Assembly: GCA_001792895.1 (NCBI GenBank) | Contig: MARA01000004.1 | Span: forward strand, 186,001 to 250,000 | Source: Lentinus brumalis | Lineage: Eukaryota; Basidiomycota; Agaricomycetes; Polyporales; Polyporaceae | Direction: 5' to 3' | DNA: 64,000 bases | Part shown: piece by piece, positions 1 through 11,202 of the stretch | Layout of the letters: each line of letters starts with the position of its first letter | How positions within the stretch are numbered: the first letter of the stretch is position 1 | Made by a program: the position numbers and the translations under genes | Notes under the pieces: model-generated | The model's database searches: none | Seen by the model: only the letters and a program-made list of their open reading frames with translations | What the model was told of the DNA's origin: nothing

Positions 1-1
1 G

Positions 2-760
2 GCCAACTGCACGCCTGCGCGTACTCCTCTCCCTGCTGGAGCAGTTCTCGAAGCTGCAACGGCAGAAGCACCGGCGAAACTTCGTCTGCGTTTCCAGAGC
101 TTGATGGGCAGTCTTCTCTACGCCTGTCTTGGGACGCGACCAGATCTCGCGTTTGCCATCAACCGTCTTGGCAAGTACACTGCGAACCCTTCGGAAGATC
201 ACCTAAACCGACTTCTCTATGTCTTACGGTATCTCCGAGGTACATCGCATTATCGCCTACGATACGACGGTGCATCTAATGCCGGTCTGATCGCGTATTC
301 CGATTCAGACTGGGCAGAGGATCGCGATGATCGGCACTCGCAAACAGCCTTTATCTTCCTGATGGCAGGAGGAGCCGTGTCTTGGGTATCTCGCCGACAG
401 ACGACCATCTCCCTATCGTCTACTGAGGCTGAGTACAAGGCGGCTTCTGATGCTGCGCGTCAGATGATGTGGCTGAGGACGTTTGGAGACGAGTTAGGGG
501 ACGATATGAGTGCGGCTACGCCCTTGCTTATTGATAATCATGGCGCGATCTTCCTCTCTGAGAACCCAGCCGTCGACAGACGTACCAAGCATGTCGAAGT
601 TCACTTCCACTTCGTCAACGAATATGCGGCTTCTCCGAACATGGACATCTATTGGGTCCCTAGTAAGGAGAATTTGGCGGACTGTCTGTCTAAGAATGCG
701 TCATTCTCCGTCTTGGAGTACTTCGTTTCGAAGACGGGTCTTGTCACCTCCGCGTCTTGA
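2..760 (+). mobile_element. Ty1/copia retrotransposon Pol, C-terminal reverse transcriptase tail and RNase H (partial)
   Basis: The frame is open from base 2, so the element enters from outside the window; it ends at a TGA at 758-760. The protein shows the copia RT tail (GTRPDLAFA, about residues 43-51 of the visible part) followed by the RNase H domain, with the YSDSDWA motif, SLSSTEAEYKA and a terminal ADCLSK-type motif. In copia elements this part of Pol copies the RNA genome and removes the RNA strand. The polypurine tract and LTR follow directly. No stop or frameshift interrupts the visible part, so the copy may be fairly young. The gag, protease, integrase and 5' LTR lie outside the window. 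Confidence 0.9.
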
Positions 761-771
761 ACGAGGGGGAG
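761..771 (+). other. Polypurine tract next to the 3' LTR
   Basis: A purine-rich run (ACGAGGGGGAG) sits between the Pol stop codon and the TGTTGAAC that begins the LTR. This is the usual plus-strand primer site of copia elements. Position and composition are the only evidence. Confidence 0.7.
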
Positions 772-1330
772 TGTTGAACTTACTATGTACTATGGACATT
801 AGTCGCGCATTAGGCGCTATGGGCACAGCCTCTTACGATAGATCTAAGGCTATGCTTCTTCTTTTCCTTTTTAGGCATACACTACGAAACCATGTGGTTA
901 CCTGGCTTCTCTTTTGTCCAGTACATTCCAGTGCGTTCTACAACGCTCCGGACTCTTCTAGATATCTCTGGACTGCCTTGTGACCATTCCAATTTGTCGT
1001 TGTCTGAGTCATCTCTACTCGCTCTGACTCAGACTCGTCACATGCTCTCCTTTCTGTTGCTTACTCATGCTACTCCTGCACAGTATATAAGGAGGGACAT
1101 TTGGGCTTCGTCTCCTCAGTCTTTTGCTCTAACTGACTGAGGAGTAAGTACTCGATTACCTATGTGCTCTATGCTCTATACTTACAAGTACTTCGTAGCT
1201 TGTTGTCCACTCGTCTGCTAGGTACTTGTGTCTATGCTATTAGTCTTTTGCTCTAACTGACTGAGGACTTGTTGTCCACTCGTCTGCTAGTCGTTGCGAC
1301 ATAGCCTTCACAGGTTCAGACTTCATCACA
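772..1330 (+). repeat. 3' LTR of the copia element (right edge uncertain)
   Basis: The LTR starts with TGTTGAAC immediately after the polypurine tract. The right edge is set by a CA-type end at either 1312 or 1330; without the 5' LTR or a target-site duplication it cannot be fixed. A TATATAA box lies at 1084-1090. The LTR holds two internal direct repeats: 26 bp at 1118-1143 and 1242-1267, and 23 bp at 1199-1221 and 1268-1290. Confidence 0.7.
1084..1090 (+). promoter_or_regulatory. TATA box of the LTR promoter
   Basis: TATATAA lies inside the LTR, upstream of the duplicated segment. In a full element this would drive transcription from the 5' LTR; here it could only read outwards into the flank. 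Confidence 0.5.
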
Positions 1331-4300
1331 TGACTGCATAAGTGATACTCACAATGCAGATCGCGGTCATACTGTTACCCACATATGTGTAGAGGTGAGG
1401 GTTCTTGGAATCCGTGTTCTGGCAAATCAAGCACTTGTTAGCCTGAGAGGTGTTACTGTAGTCATCTCCAGCCTGAGGAGCGCGGTTCATGCTTGGGTAA
1501 TGTGGACTCATAGCAAGTTGAGTATTTGAGGCCATGAATCTCATTATAGAGATCAAGGAACAGATGGTATGATGTGAGGGAGAAGCAGTCCGAGCCGGCG
1601 GAGAACATGGCACTACCGCCGAGCGCTTGTATGGGTTCATGCTACTTCTGCACTTCGTGCTTGTCCGTCCGTGTCCGGAGTATAAACAAGGTATGCCAGG
1701 CAAATAGTTCAGCTGTGCAGCTATACTGAGATGGGGCTATGAGTGACATACTAACGAGAGACTGCTGTGCACAGAGCTCATGAAGTTAGGCTTGTTTCAA
1801 GGTTCCTCTGGCACTCCAGGTTGCAAGATAGTGCCCAAACAATGTCCCACTGGCAGGACAGCTTCACAAAATGTAACACTCAATGATACAAGGTGCTGAC
1901 ATGACATGAGCTAGGCCTGATGTTCGGGATAGGCTGCAAAAAGGCGGAATAGCGGCAGATACCAGGATCTCCAAGGACCCCGTCACGGTCCTCGTACCCC
2001 CGGGCAACGCAATTACGACGGCAGCGGACCCAAATAATCACACCATCATATTAGGGCGCTCGACTACCTACCCGAGTACTGCCCCGTCTGTTACGCGGCT
2101 CCAAAAAGTGGCCAGAACTTGCAGAGACCTGTTTCAGCCTCTCAGGCATGTCCGATGTCCTCCCTGCCGCATCCGTGTCGCCCGCTGGTTGGTGCGCATC
2201 CCCACAGGTCTCAGCCTTCAGTGACGTACTTATTGAGCTCCGGGTATGTATCTGGTGCTTAGGAAACCAAATCTCGCGATATGATTGCGCACGGACCGTC
2301 TCCTGTGGGGTACAAGTACTGCGTCTGTTCGACAACATACCCATCACCCACCACTCCCTCCCTCCATTCCCTCCCTTTCAGTATCCCTGCTTGGGTGTCA
2401 TACATCCTCCTTCCGCTGCTTTGTTTGCTCCTCCCGTACTGTGCTCACCTTTGCCGCCCCACGCATCAGACGTCTGCTCCTCTGGTCAGTGTAGTTTACA
2501 TGACTCCCGATCTCGCTTCACTCGCCCGGCGCTGTTCTGCGCCTTATGGAACTGATGGCCGAGTGTCCTTTTGCCCTGATTATGAGTACACATTGATCTC
2601 TTCATTATTCCATGCGTACTTGCTCACTACTTATTCGCAGTTTGTATACTATCATCATCAGTACCTCAGGGATTCGAGAATATCCCGCCATCCTCAGTCT
2701 CTCCCACTGCTCAGGTGCGTTCTCCATGCTGTCCATTTAGTAGTCGACTAACTATGGCCGTCTCTCAGGTACACAATATGTAATGATAGATAGAGCAGCG
2801 CCGTCGCCCTCGATGTGCGGCCATCCGCGCGGTTCTAGGTGTTCCGACCAGATTCCATGATATACTGGCACCACGCGTTTCCCCTATACATACAGGCCTG
2901 CGTAGGATCGTCAGGAACGCCAGCACGCAGCGGGTACGTCAGTATCTCGCAGGATATGTTCAAGATCGAGACTCACCGCCTGCACAGATCGCAATCTCGC
3001 TTAGCTGATGCCCGACCCGCCGCGCCTTCACGAGCTGTCGGCGGACGGGATGGCGGTCTGCTGACATGCTAGGGCAGTCTCGCTGGGCGGCGCTGTACCG
3101 CACCTGAAGCTGGCTTTGAGGTGAGTGACCGCAAACCGCTGTCGCTGGCACCTAACCTCCTTGCAAGCAGGTCCTGCAACCACGTACGATCTGAAGATCC
3201 GACACGACCGAGATACGTACCTCTCTTCCTCTCCGAGTCGCTCCATTGTTAAACTTGCTCATGAACTCGTCTTATCCCTCCACCAGCCGGTCGACCGGCG
3301 GGAGCTAAGACAGGAACTTTCCGACGTCCGGTGAGCAGGTACGACGCCGGGGGCACACTCCGTACATACCCGCAGCGTGGTTCTATAGCGCTACGACAGC
3401 GAGCTGACGTGTCACGCATCAAACAGGAACGTTCCGGAGACCGCTGCCAGCGCCACATAATGACGGTGCTGCCCGGCCACTCTGTTCCTACCCAAGACGG
3501 CACGCTTGACTGCTTTGAACACAAACGGCGGCGTCTTCAGGGATCATACTGAGAGGTACGTCAGACAGATCGCGCCATTAGAACGAACTCCGTTACTCAC
3601 CGGCAGCGCAGAGCGTCATCCCACCCGCGGCGCTGCTCCTTCGGGACTCTTCGCAAGTCATGGCGAGGCCTTCCGAGGACCTGCCAGCGTCGATCACACA
3701 ATAAGGATCCGGTGCGTCAGCGTTGCGCCTCGCAAAGCAAATACCTGGGAAGAACGATGTATGTGAGTGCCGCTCTGATTCCTGATGAAACAGCATTGAC
3801 TATTCGCCGCACTACCCGCCCTGCTATGTCGCCGCTCGCGGCCTGTCGACGCGGACACGGTAAATAGGCCGACTGCACTTCTGCGTATCGGGATGCCGAC
3901 CTTCCCAAACATACTGCGGCGCAGACTGCGAACTCTAGCTTCCGGAGGCGGCCTTGAAGTGAGTTGCCGGCTCCGGAGGCGGGGGGTGCTGCCGCTCAAC
4001 GTGATGCCGGACTCTGCCTCGCGGGTGCTGCAGTGGCAGGCGAGCACGAGCAGATTTCCGGGGTGCAGTCACTGCGTGGCGAGGTACGCGATCGGGTGCT
4101 CAACGCTCCTTCTAACTGACCTCTGATCCCAGTCTGTTCACCTGCAGCCGTGCTATCAGCCGATTTTCCAAAGGACACGGAGACTCGCGAAGGTACGTAC
4201 TCTGTCGTCGTCTCTCAGCTCTCAACACACTCGAACTCGATCCTCTACTCCAGCAGGTCCGGGTCTCTCACCGGGTCGCCGTCGAGCATGACGCAGGACC

Positions 4301-6637
4301 GTGGGTCCGTGACGGGGCTGCAGTAGACCGGAGGGTGTTCTCCAGCCGGTCCGGCGGGTGCGTCGGCGGTGTCATATCGCGACATGGCGGCTTGGATTGC
4401 GGAGACAACTGGCTTGTATCGCCGTCCACGGCTCCAGATGAGAGGCTACATGTCTGTTTCCAGCCAGGTACGTCGCCGGCTCGTCCTACCCTGCGTTGCC
4501 GGGTGCTGAATGCTCTATACGTTGATCAAGAACCGCTCAGACACCACCCTCAAGTAGAGCGCAACTCACCGATCGTCGAGGACACTATCGCGCCCAGTGC
4601 ATGGCGCATGTCTCTCTGCAGCAGGTCCGTAGCCAGCCACGGCTGACGGACACGCTGACAGAGCTCTCTCCGCCGTCGGCCTAGGAATCACGTCGTGACT
4701 CGTGAGTGTGCGTGCGAGATGCAATCATCAGAAGACGCACCGGCCGCCCATCACAATCCGCCGTTCACTCAAGAACAAGTCTGGAGGTCAGTCTCGTCGT
4801 CGTCGTCGTTCCTGCACATTCCGCCGCTGACGTGCTCCCGCAGCGAGCAGGTGGCTCCAACGAAGTATATTTCACTGGTTACCTACACGCGAACGACGTA
4901 CGCGAGGCACCGCAGCGTGCCGACCCGGTGAGTCCGTACGCGTGCCCCGCCTTCTGCAAGTCGTCCCGGGCTCCGTGGGCAGTGCGCCCGCCCAGCGAGA
5001 GTCTGGAGATCGTCAGTATGGCGCACGCGATGACGGCGGGCCCGAACGTGGCTTGCGAGCTCCTGTCTCTCAGGGAACGCGGAAGCTCGGCACTGCTGTC
5101 CTCCACGGCGTACTGAGTGCGTGGGGGCGCGCGATCGTGTTGTCGAGTATTCCGAGCGTCCGGGTACTGCTCGTTTGTGGTCTCCGAGCGCGGCTGCCGA
5201 GACGACTTGGGCAGGGCCGAGAGCTACGAGACCGCGATCATCGCATTTTCCGCGGTCTGCCCGTCGCCGTGAAATAGTGCGCAGAGCACGTCGAGCGAGT
5301 TTGAGTGCGACGCGGCGGTGGCGAGAGAGGATGCGTCGCTCCTGCGTCGGCGACCGAGCTTCGCGGGCTTTGTCATGAGACCACGGAGGTCTGCCATCGT
5401 CGTAAGAGCAGGTCGACAGCGGGTCCGGATGCTTGCGGGTGCGGTGTGGGCGGGACGGCGGTCGGCATCAATGAAATCCACAATCTTGAGTCGGTCGTCG
5501 ACATTGCCGGATCGCGGCGAAACTGCGGGAGGTGATGCAGAGGTGTTCATGCATGCTGTAGCCCATGGCCGCGTCAGCGTCATGTCCGAGGATGGAGGGA
5601 GACGATGCATTCTCTCACCGGAGTGGCACTGATCGGGCGACCGCGGTGCGAGATTGGCACGGCGCCGGGCGAAATGCATATGCTCGGGCTCGCGCTGACT
5701 CTCTGCATCGCGTCGGCCCTGTTGGGTGTGCACGCGATGAGTGTCGGGTGAGAATCCGGGGATTTTCTTCTGATGGCGATGGAGATTTCGCTCTTGACGG
5801 CGAACGGCGGGGCAGGGCGGGGAGAGACTGACCGAGCTGCGAGCGATGCGTACGAGGAGGACGCGCATCGCCTGCGTCGTACTCGCACGTCGCGACGTCC
5901 CTGTGGCACGAGATGGTGACTGGGGCGTCGGGGTGCTTGAGGGCCAGTTTGCAGACATGGAGGCCGCGTTGACAGAGCATCTAGGCTATCGAACGAGCCA
6001 AGCGAGGGCCGGAGGACGGCAGGAGGGGGCGGGGGCGGGGAATACGCGAAAGATTCAGGGACTCACCAAGGGGTATCGACGTGGAAACGCGCCCGGCCCT
6101 CCAAGGACGTGCAGCAGCGACAGGCGGTGTGCATGCGACGGATTTGACGCGTCTTGCAGCGAAGAACGCGTCAATGGCTTCGTAAAGCTAGACAGTCAGG
6201 ACGATGTATTAGCACGCGTAGCAATGCGATAGCAATCGCACTCACAAGAGAGCAGCCATGGGAGGACGGCGGCCACGCAGTGTGCTTGCAAGGGCAGCGA
6301 GCGGGACTCTTGCGCTGTGAGCGAGCGAAGGAAACGAGCGTCGAGAGCGCGCAACTCGGAGGGCGTGAGAATCAGACGCGTCGCGATCGGGGCGCCTACC
6401 GCGCTCTCCACGACGAGGCAATGGGTGTGTTCGGCGAGACAGAGGCTTCTCGTTCTCGAGCTCAGCTCTCCCTCGCTCCTCCTCCTCGGCCTCCTCCGGC
6501 CCCAGCCTTCCTTCCGCCTCTCTCCCCCTGCTCGGCTTCTTCTGCGGCGGCCGCTCCCCGTTCTCGATCAACAGTCGACGTCTGCGCCTCCGCCCCGGCC
6601 CCGCTGCCAACATGAGCGGCCGCGTCCCAAGCTGCCC
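1331..6637. other. 5.3-kb stretch without a recognised gene
   Basis: Only short overlapping ORFs occur here, on both strands, and none matches a family I recognise. Several GT...AG pairs that could be introns are visible on the plus strand between about 3.1 and 5.1 kb, for example a donor at 4778 and an acceptor before 4844. A frame near 4700-4930 gives a short run containing KYISLVTYTRT. A multi-exon gene of unknown family, or a decayed one, is possible. A GTC/CGT-rich simple stretch lies near 4795-4812. I see no tRNA, transposon end or clear promoter. Confidence 0.4.
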
Positions 6638-7567
6638 ATGTCCGAACTCAAGCTCCGCAGGCTCTCAGAACACAACCAACGGCTCCGGGAGGACTTGGCT
6701 AGGACGCGGATACGGGTCAGCGAGGCGAGCAAGAGGTGAATGCAGCGCATATAGTCACTTACCCCGCAGTCGCTCACATTCACCGTGATACAGCTTGATC
6801 AACTTCTGCAAGTCCACCCCAGATCATCTGGTGAGTATCTTTTGCTGCGAATGTCAGTCAATGGACTGTTCCGGCGACTGCAGGATGGACCTCGTTGGCC
6901 GTCCCGCAGCGCGGCTGATCTGGTGAACACATGTCCAACCGCACCTCCATACCATCGGCATAGTATCGGAGCGTGCATGTACTTCCGCATCACGGCAGGC
7001 ATACCCGCGTTTCGTAAGGGCCAAAGGGTGATACATTTGCGCCGCGCGAGGATACCTTTTGTCTCATTTGAGAGCGCGACCGGCCGAAAGGTAACTTCGC
7101 GCGGCGAGTTGTTGCCCTTTGGCATGCCTTTGGTCCCGTTCAGAACGCTGGGATGGCTGCGGTGCATGCGTGGTCTTGCGTACTCGAGTTTCCATCCATC
7201 GAGGCTTGAGGAGCTTGACATCACAACGGTTCGAGTCGTTCCCCTCCTTGCTGGCTCTTGGCGGTGAATGGTCGATGGGTGAACAACGAGAGTCCGGCTC
7301 GTAACCCCACTTCCACTATGTTCGTACACGCCCCACTGCACTGTGTCGCCACTGCCTTCTCTCCGTACCAAGTCCATGGTATGCAATTTCCGCACTTTGA
7401 GTATGTTTGGCTGCCCAGGCATCCATGACACAGGCTGCCGTGACTTAGGCCGTCACAACACTTTTCTAACCCATTCATCACAGATTCCATCAGTCTGGGG
7501 ACATGTCAACAAGGCGGAGGACCCGTTCGCGATGCCCAACCAGGGATGCCAGTGCCTCGTCATGTAA
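6638..7567 (+). CDS. Heterotrimeric G-protein gamma subunit, copy 1 (Ste18-like)
   Basis: Predicted exons are 6638-6735, 6794-6830 and 7484-7567, giving 72 residues. G-gamma pairs with G-beta at the plasma membrane in pheromone and nutrient signalling. Exon 1 carries [19 protein letters not shown], a coiled-coil G-gamma helix; exon 2 carries [13 protein letters not shown]; exon 3 starts IPSVWG and ends in the CaaX box CLVM, with a second Cys two residues upstream for possible palmitoylation. Exon 2 has the same length (37 nt) and phase as in copy 2 at 21820-22222. Compared with copy 2, the stretch upstream of this Met is one base short, so the outer ATG at 6612 is out of frame and I chose the inner ATG. 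Intron 2 is 653 nt, very long for this window. Family assignment is secure; function of this copy is inferred. Confidence 0.82.
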
Positions 7568-8252
7568 GACGACCACTCCCGCAGAACTCGTCCGCCGACA
7601 CTGTGTCGTCGATGCCACACTCTACCTGCGACGCGGCCGGCTCAGGAGACCCCACGGAGGGCAAGGTCGGCAAGGAGGAACGGACATGGAGCAATGGGGT
7701 TCGCAACCATGTTCGTTCCTCTCGCTTTCCTTTCGTCGCATCAACCCGCTTTCGCACGCATGATCAACAGTCCTCCCATCCCCTGGATACGCGGCCCGTA
7801 ACTGTTATTGCCCTATCTCAAGCGTACACCCCGCCACTCGTTTTGTCGCACCCGCATCCCAACTACTTTTACATAGCGTCTCTGCGTATCCACCAACCAA
7901 CCATTTTCATATTCCACCATAGTATATACCTTGCATCGGAGCTCTCTATTCTTCCTCATCCGGTCTCGCTCTCGAGACCATCGCGCACCCCAATTGCGGT
8001 CTGAAGTACCGTAGTATCGAGTATCAGGAATTTTTTCTTGCCCTCGCCCTCGTATTTGTGTCTGGTCATGGATCCCTACCTGCGTCCCCGACGCGACCTG
8101 TGGTTCCGCTCCGTGTCTAGGATATATCTGCCCGTAGCCGTAGCCGTCTCCGTTTCTCTTGCACAGGAATCGCATATCGAGCTGTCTTGTTTTGTTCGTG
8201 TCCAATGCCCAAGTGCTCGGAAGCTAGAAGCGATTTCGTACGTGGTGCTGAT
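7568..8252. other. Intergenic region between G-gamma copy 1 and the F-box gene
   Basis: Short overlapping ORFs only. A TATA-like AGTATATACC lies near 7920-7930, but no start codon or recognisable product follows it. It probably holds the 3' ends of both flanking genes. Confidence 0.4.
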
Positions 8253-9831
8253 CTATGTGTTCAGACTTTCAAGGGGTATGTCCTCCTCACTCCGCGAGAA
8301 GTCGCTCTGATGCGCGTACAGCTTCTCTTCTGCAAGCACCGCCCATGCCTTCAGTTCAGACATCTCCAGTCGGGGGCCATCGCCTCCCGGACGCGAGATG
8401 CTCCAAGCTTGCAGACTGACGCCTTCCAGGTAGAAAGCGACGCAACTCAACGATGGGCTGGCTTGCGCAGCCGAGGAAGCGTAGCTTTCTAACCGCTGCT
8501 TCACCTTCAAGAACAACCTTGCACAGTACTCTGGCCCCCGTGCTTCCTCTGCCGGCTGGCGGAGGACGCGCACGTACAGGTGCGTGCATAACAAGTTCGG
8601 TAGGACGGCACACAGCTCAACCTATGTAGTCGTAGGCACCTCGGTGAGCGTACCCTCCAGCCACGGAGCAATTCTCGACTCACCGTAATTCTGTCCTCCA
8701 GGACCTCCGGCGCGGGCACGTTCACGATGAGATGCGTGACGGACGCCCCCGGCGCGCCGCCGCACTCCCTTAACGCACCCAACGTCTCCACCGAGTTCCC
8801 GTTCTTGCTGATATCACCCCAATGCGCCTCCAGGTGCCACGTTGCCGCCAGCTCTAAGTGCGTTGGGCGGGCGTCCGCGAGGACCGCAGGCAGCATCCGC
8901 CTCATCCGCCTCAGCCACGCCGCGGCCTCAGGCCCACTGCGGGACTGCCCCGCCACTGCGCCGCGGTGCGCTCGTCGAGCCCGAGCCAGCCGCGGGTCCC
9001 GTAGGTGAGGCTCGTGAGGTTCGGGAACGCGTGCGCGAGCGTCGGGAGGACGTTCTCCGGCGTCCGCTGGGCTGTGAGCGTGAGGTGCAGCCTGCGCACG
9101 CTCGGGAGGCACGCGTCCATCCTCGCAGGGCGGTCGTACGAGAGCCGCAGCTCGGTGAGCATCTGCGGGGAGAACGTCGCGACGAGCGGGAGCGGGGCTG
9201 GGTCGATCGGGACGAAATCGATCGAGAAGCCGGGGTCGACGGCGAGGTGGAGGGCGAGCCTGCGGAGTCGGGGCAGGCGGGCGACCGCGGTCGTTGCTGC
9301 CCACAGTCTGTCGGACGTCACCGCGAGGTGGAGGTCTTCGAGCGAGTCGAGGGCGGCGATGGTGTTGCAGAGGCGGGCGGCGGGCAGGCGTGCGCTCCAG
9401 GAGTTGACGCTGAGCGTGCCGAGGTTCGTGCAGTGTGCGAGGATGTCGAGGATGGTGTCTGTGATCCACGGGAAGGAGGCTCTGTAGCCCGGTGTGGGGC
9501 GGGTTAGGGCGATCTGCCAGTCTACTACTGGCATGGGCGTTGTAATGGCGATGTAGAGCTTGTTGATGAGTGGTGCGCGGGACTTCTCTAGGGTGTTGAG
9601 GCGGAGGAATGCGAGGAAGGAGGAGACGATGCGCTCGGCGGGGAAGAGCTGGATGTGAGAGGAGCAGCGGTGCGGGAGCGTCGCAGTGTGCAGGGAATGG
9701 CATGTGCGGGCCAGGTGTGCTTGGTCGGACTGTGAGAGGTAGTCCATGATTCCTGCCAGAACATCATGGTTGAGCGTGAATAGTGATGAGAGGGTGTGCG
9801 GTTGGCCACAACGAGGATCTGCAGTCTGCAA
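8253..9831 (-). pseudogene. F-box protein with a frameshift
   Basis: Reading from 9831, an F-box lies near residues 18-60 (core LNHDVLAGIMDYL), followed by leucine-rich sequence. Such proteins present substrates to SCF ubiquitin ligases. The frame ends early near 8910. A different frame continues the same kind of protein (RMLPAVLADARPTHLELAATW) to an intron at 8622-8683, and a final exon 8253-8621 gives a plausible C-terminus. Joining the two parts needs a 1-nt insertion (or a 2-nt deletion) around 8930-8970, and no intron fits there. It is either a young pseudogene or a sequence error. The start at 9831 is the first ATG; an upstream 5' intron is possible. Confidence 0.65.
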
Positions 9832-11202
9832 CTATTCGATCTATGTATCAGAACCTGCAGCAAGTACATGAGTGAGAATACTAGAGGCTTACACTCGCAG
9901 TTTCGTTCAGGTCCACGTCATCTCCCTGTAAGGAAAGATCTCCTAGTGTGCCGTCCAGTATGCTCGACATCTCAAGTTGATGACTTGGCAGAGGCACGCT
10001 ACTGAGCAGACGAGGGCCAAGACCACACTGCGTCCTCGACTTATGTACACGCCTGCGATGCGGGCCGCCGGGGACTTGGCTATCTTCGACACGGGCAACC
10101 GTAGGCTGTGTCGAAGCACCTAGAGTTGAAGATCAGGAATCAATCTGGTCCTGGGCGTCGAGTCAGAATATGCACTGCAAGCAAGCACCGCACCTCTGAA
10201 TTGCGAACGCATGTTTCGGTTAATTGGCAATGGGCCGAGTGCGGCTCGAAAATCCTGAGCGGCAGCGGGAGAGACAGAAGCTGTATGCACTGGCGACCGC
10301 TGACATAGGAGCAATCCTATAGCACGAAGGATGATGGCGACAGAGAACAACATGAGAACGAGTTCTACCAATCGAAATGAGCAAGCTCATCCGTTGCCTC
10401 TGGGTCGCGCGAGGACTTCCCAACCCTCGTCCCTGCTCAACTAGTGCGGCAGCGTTACAGACAGGTTGGGCTGTTCCGGCTTCTACTCGGACGTATATAG
10501 TTGCGTGTCACGGTGTAGCGATGGGTTGTGCGGAAGTGGTCGCATCGAGCATTTGAGGAGGTCCTGTGTGATTGAGAGATTCACGGCGTCCAGGTCCGTT
10601 CTCCTGCGCACTGAGATGCCCGGAACTGGAGAAACGGAGTATTGATAGTACCATAGAGGTTTAAAATGCGTCCCCTGATGATTGACACGGTCGATTTCGT
10701 CACGCCATGTTAGAGGCATCCATGTTCCACGCAGCGGACCGTCTGAGCACAGGAAGGCTTCAAGAGCTTCGCGGACGTTACATCGTCTTTAGCGGCCAGC
10801 GGTGCAAGCGGGCGTATACATCAGTACTTCGATGTCCCAAAGCGTCACGAACTTGCGATACTTAGTGGGAAAGCGAAAAGCTGGCATGCTATCAAGTTTC
10901 AGTCAGCAACATAGATGGTTCGCACGCACGCACCGATTTCCGATACTTACGTTTGGTAACTTGAACTAGCAGACCGCGAGCGGGATAACCTTCCCAAGCG
11001 CACTGAGGTTCTCAGCTAGAGACTGCTCGTCTTCGAAGAGGCGCATACCACGATCTGCACTTCAAAGAATCCTGCAGCACGGAGGAAGAGTTACAGTACC
11101 ATGTAGGCGCCGGGCGGTTCGCAACCAGCCATGCCACGTGTGGCGCAGCCACCAGAAACTTGACCTCAAGCCGCCAGCGAACCCGGGGACTCCGAGGGCA
11201 AA
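9832..11202. other. Intergenic, no gene seen
   Basis: This lies between the divergent F-box gene and the first C2H2/RING gene, so it should hold both promoters. Only short ORFs of under 90 residues are present and none is recognisable. No clear TATA box was found close to either start. Confidence 0.4.

Noticed and set aside
6612..6640. Outer ATG at 6612 as the G-gamma copy 1 start
   Set aside because: It is out of frame with the SELKLRRL helix by one base; the Met at 6638 is in frame.
8842..9507. 221-codon plus-strand ORF rich in Arg, Glu and Gly
   Set aside because: Antisense to the F-box gene at 8253-9831.
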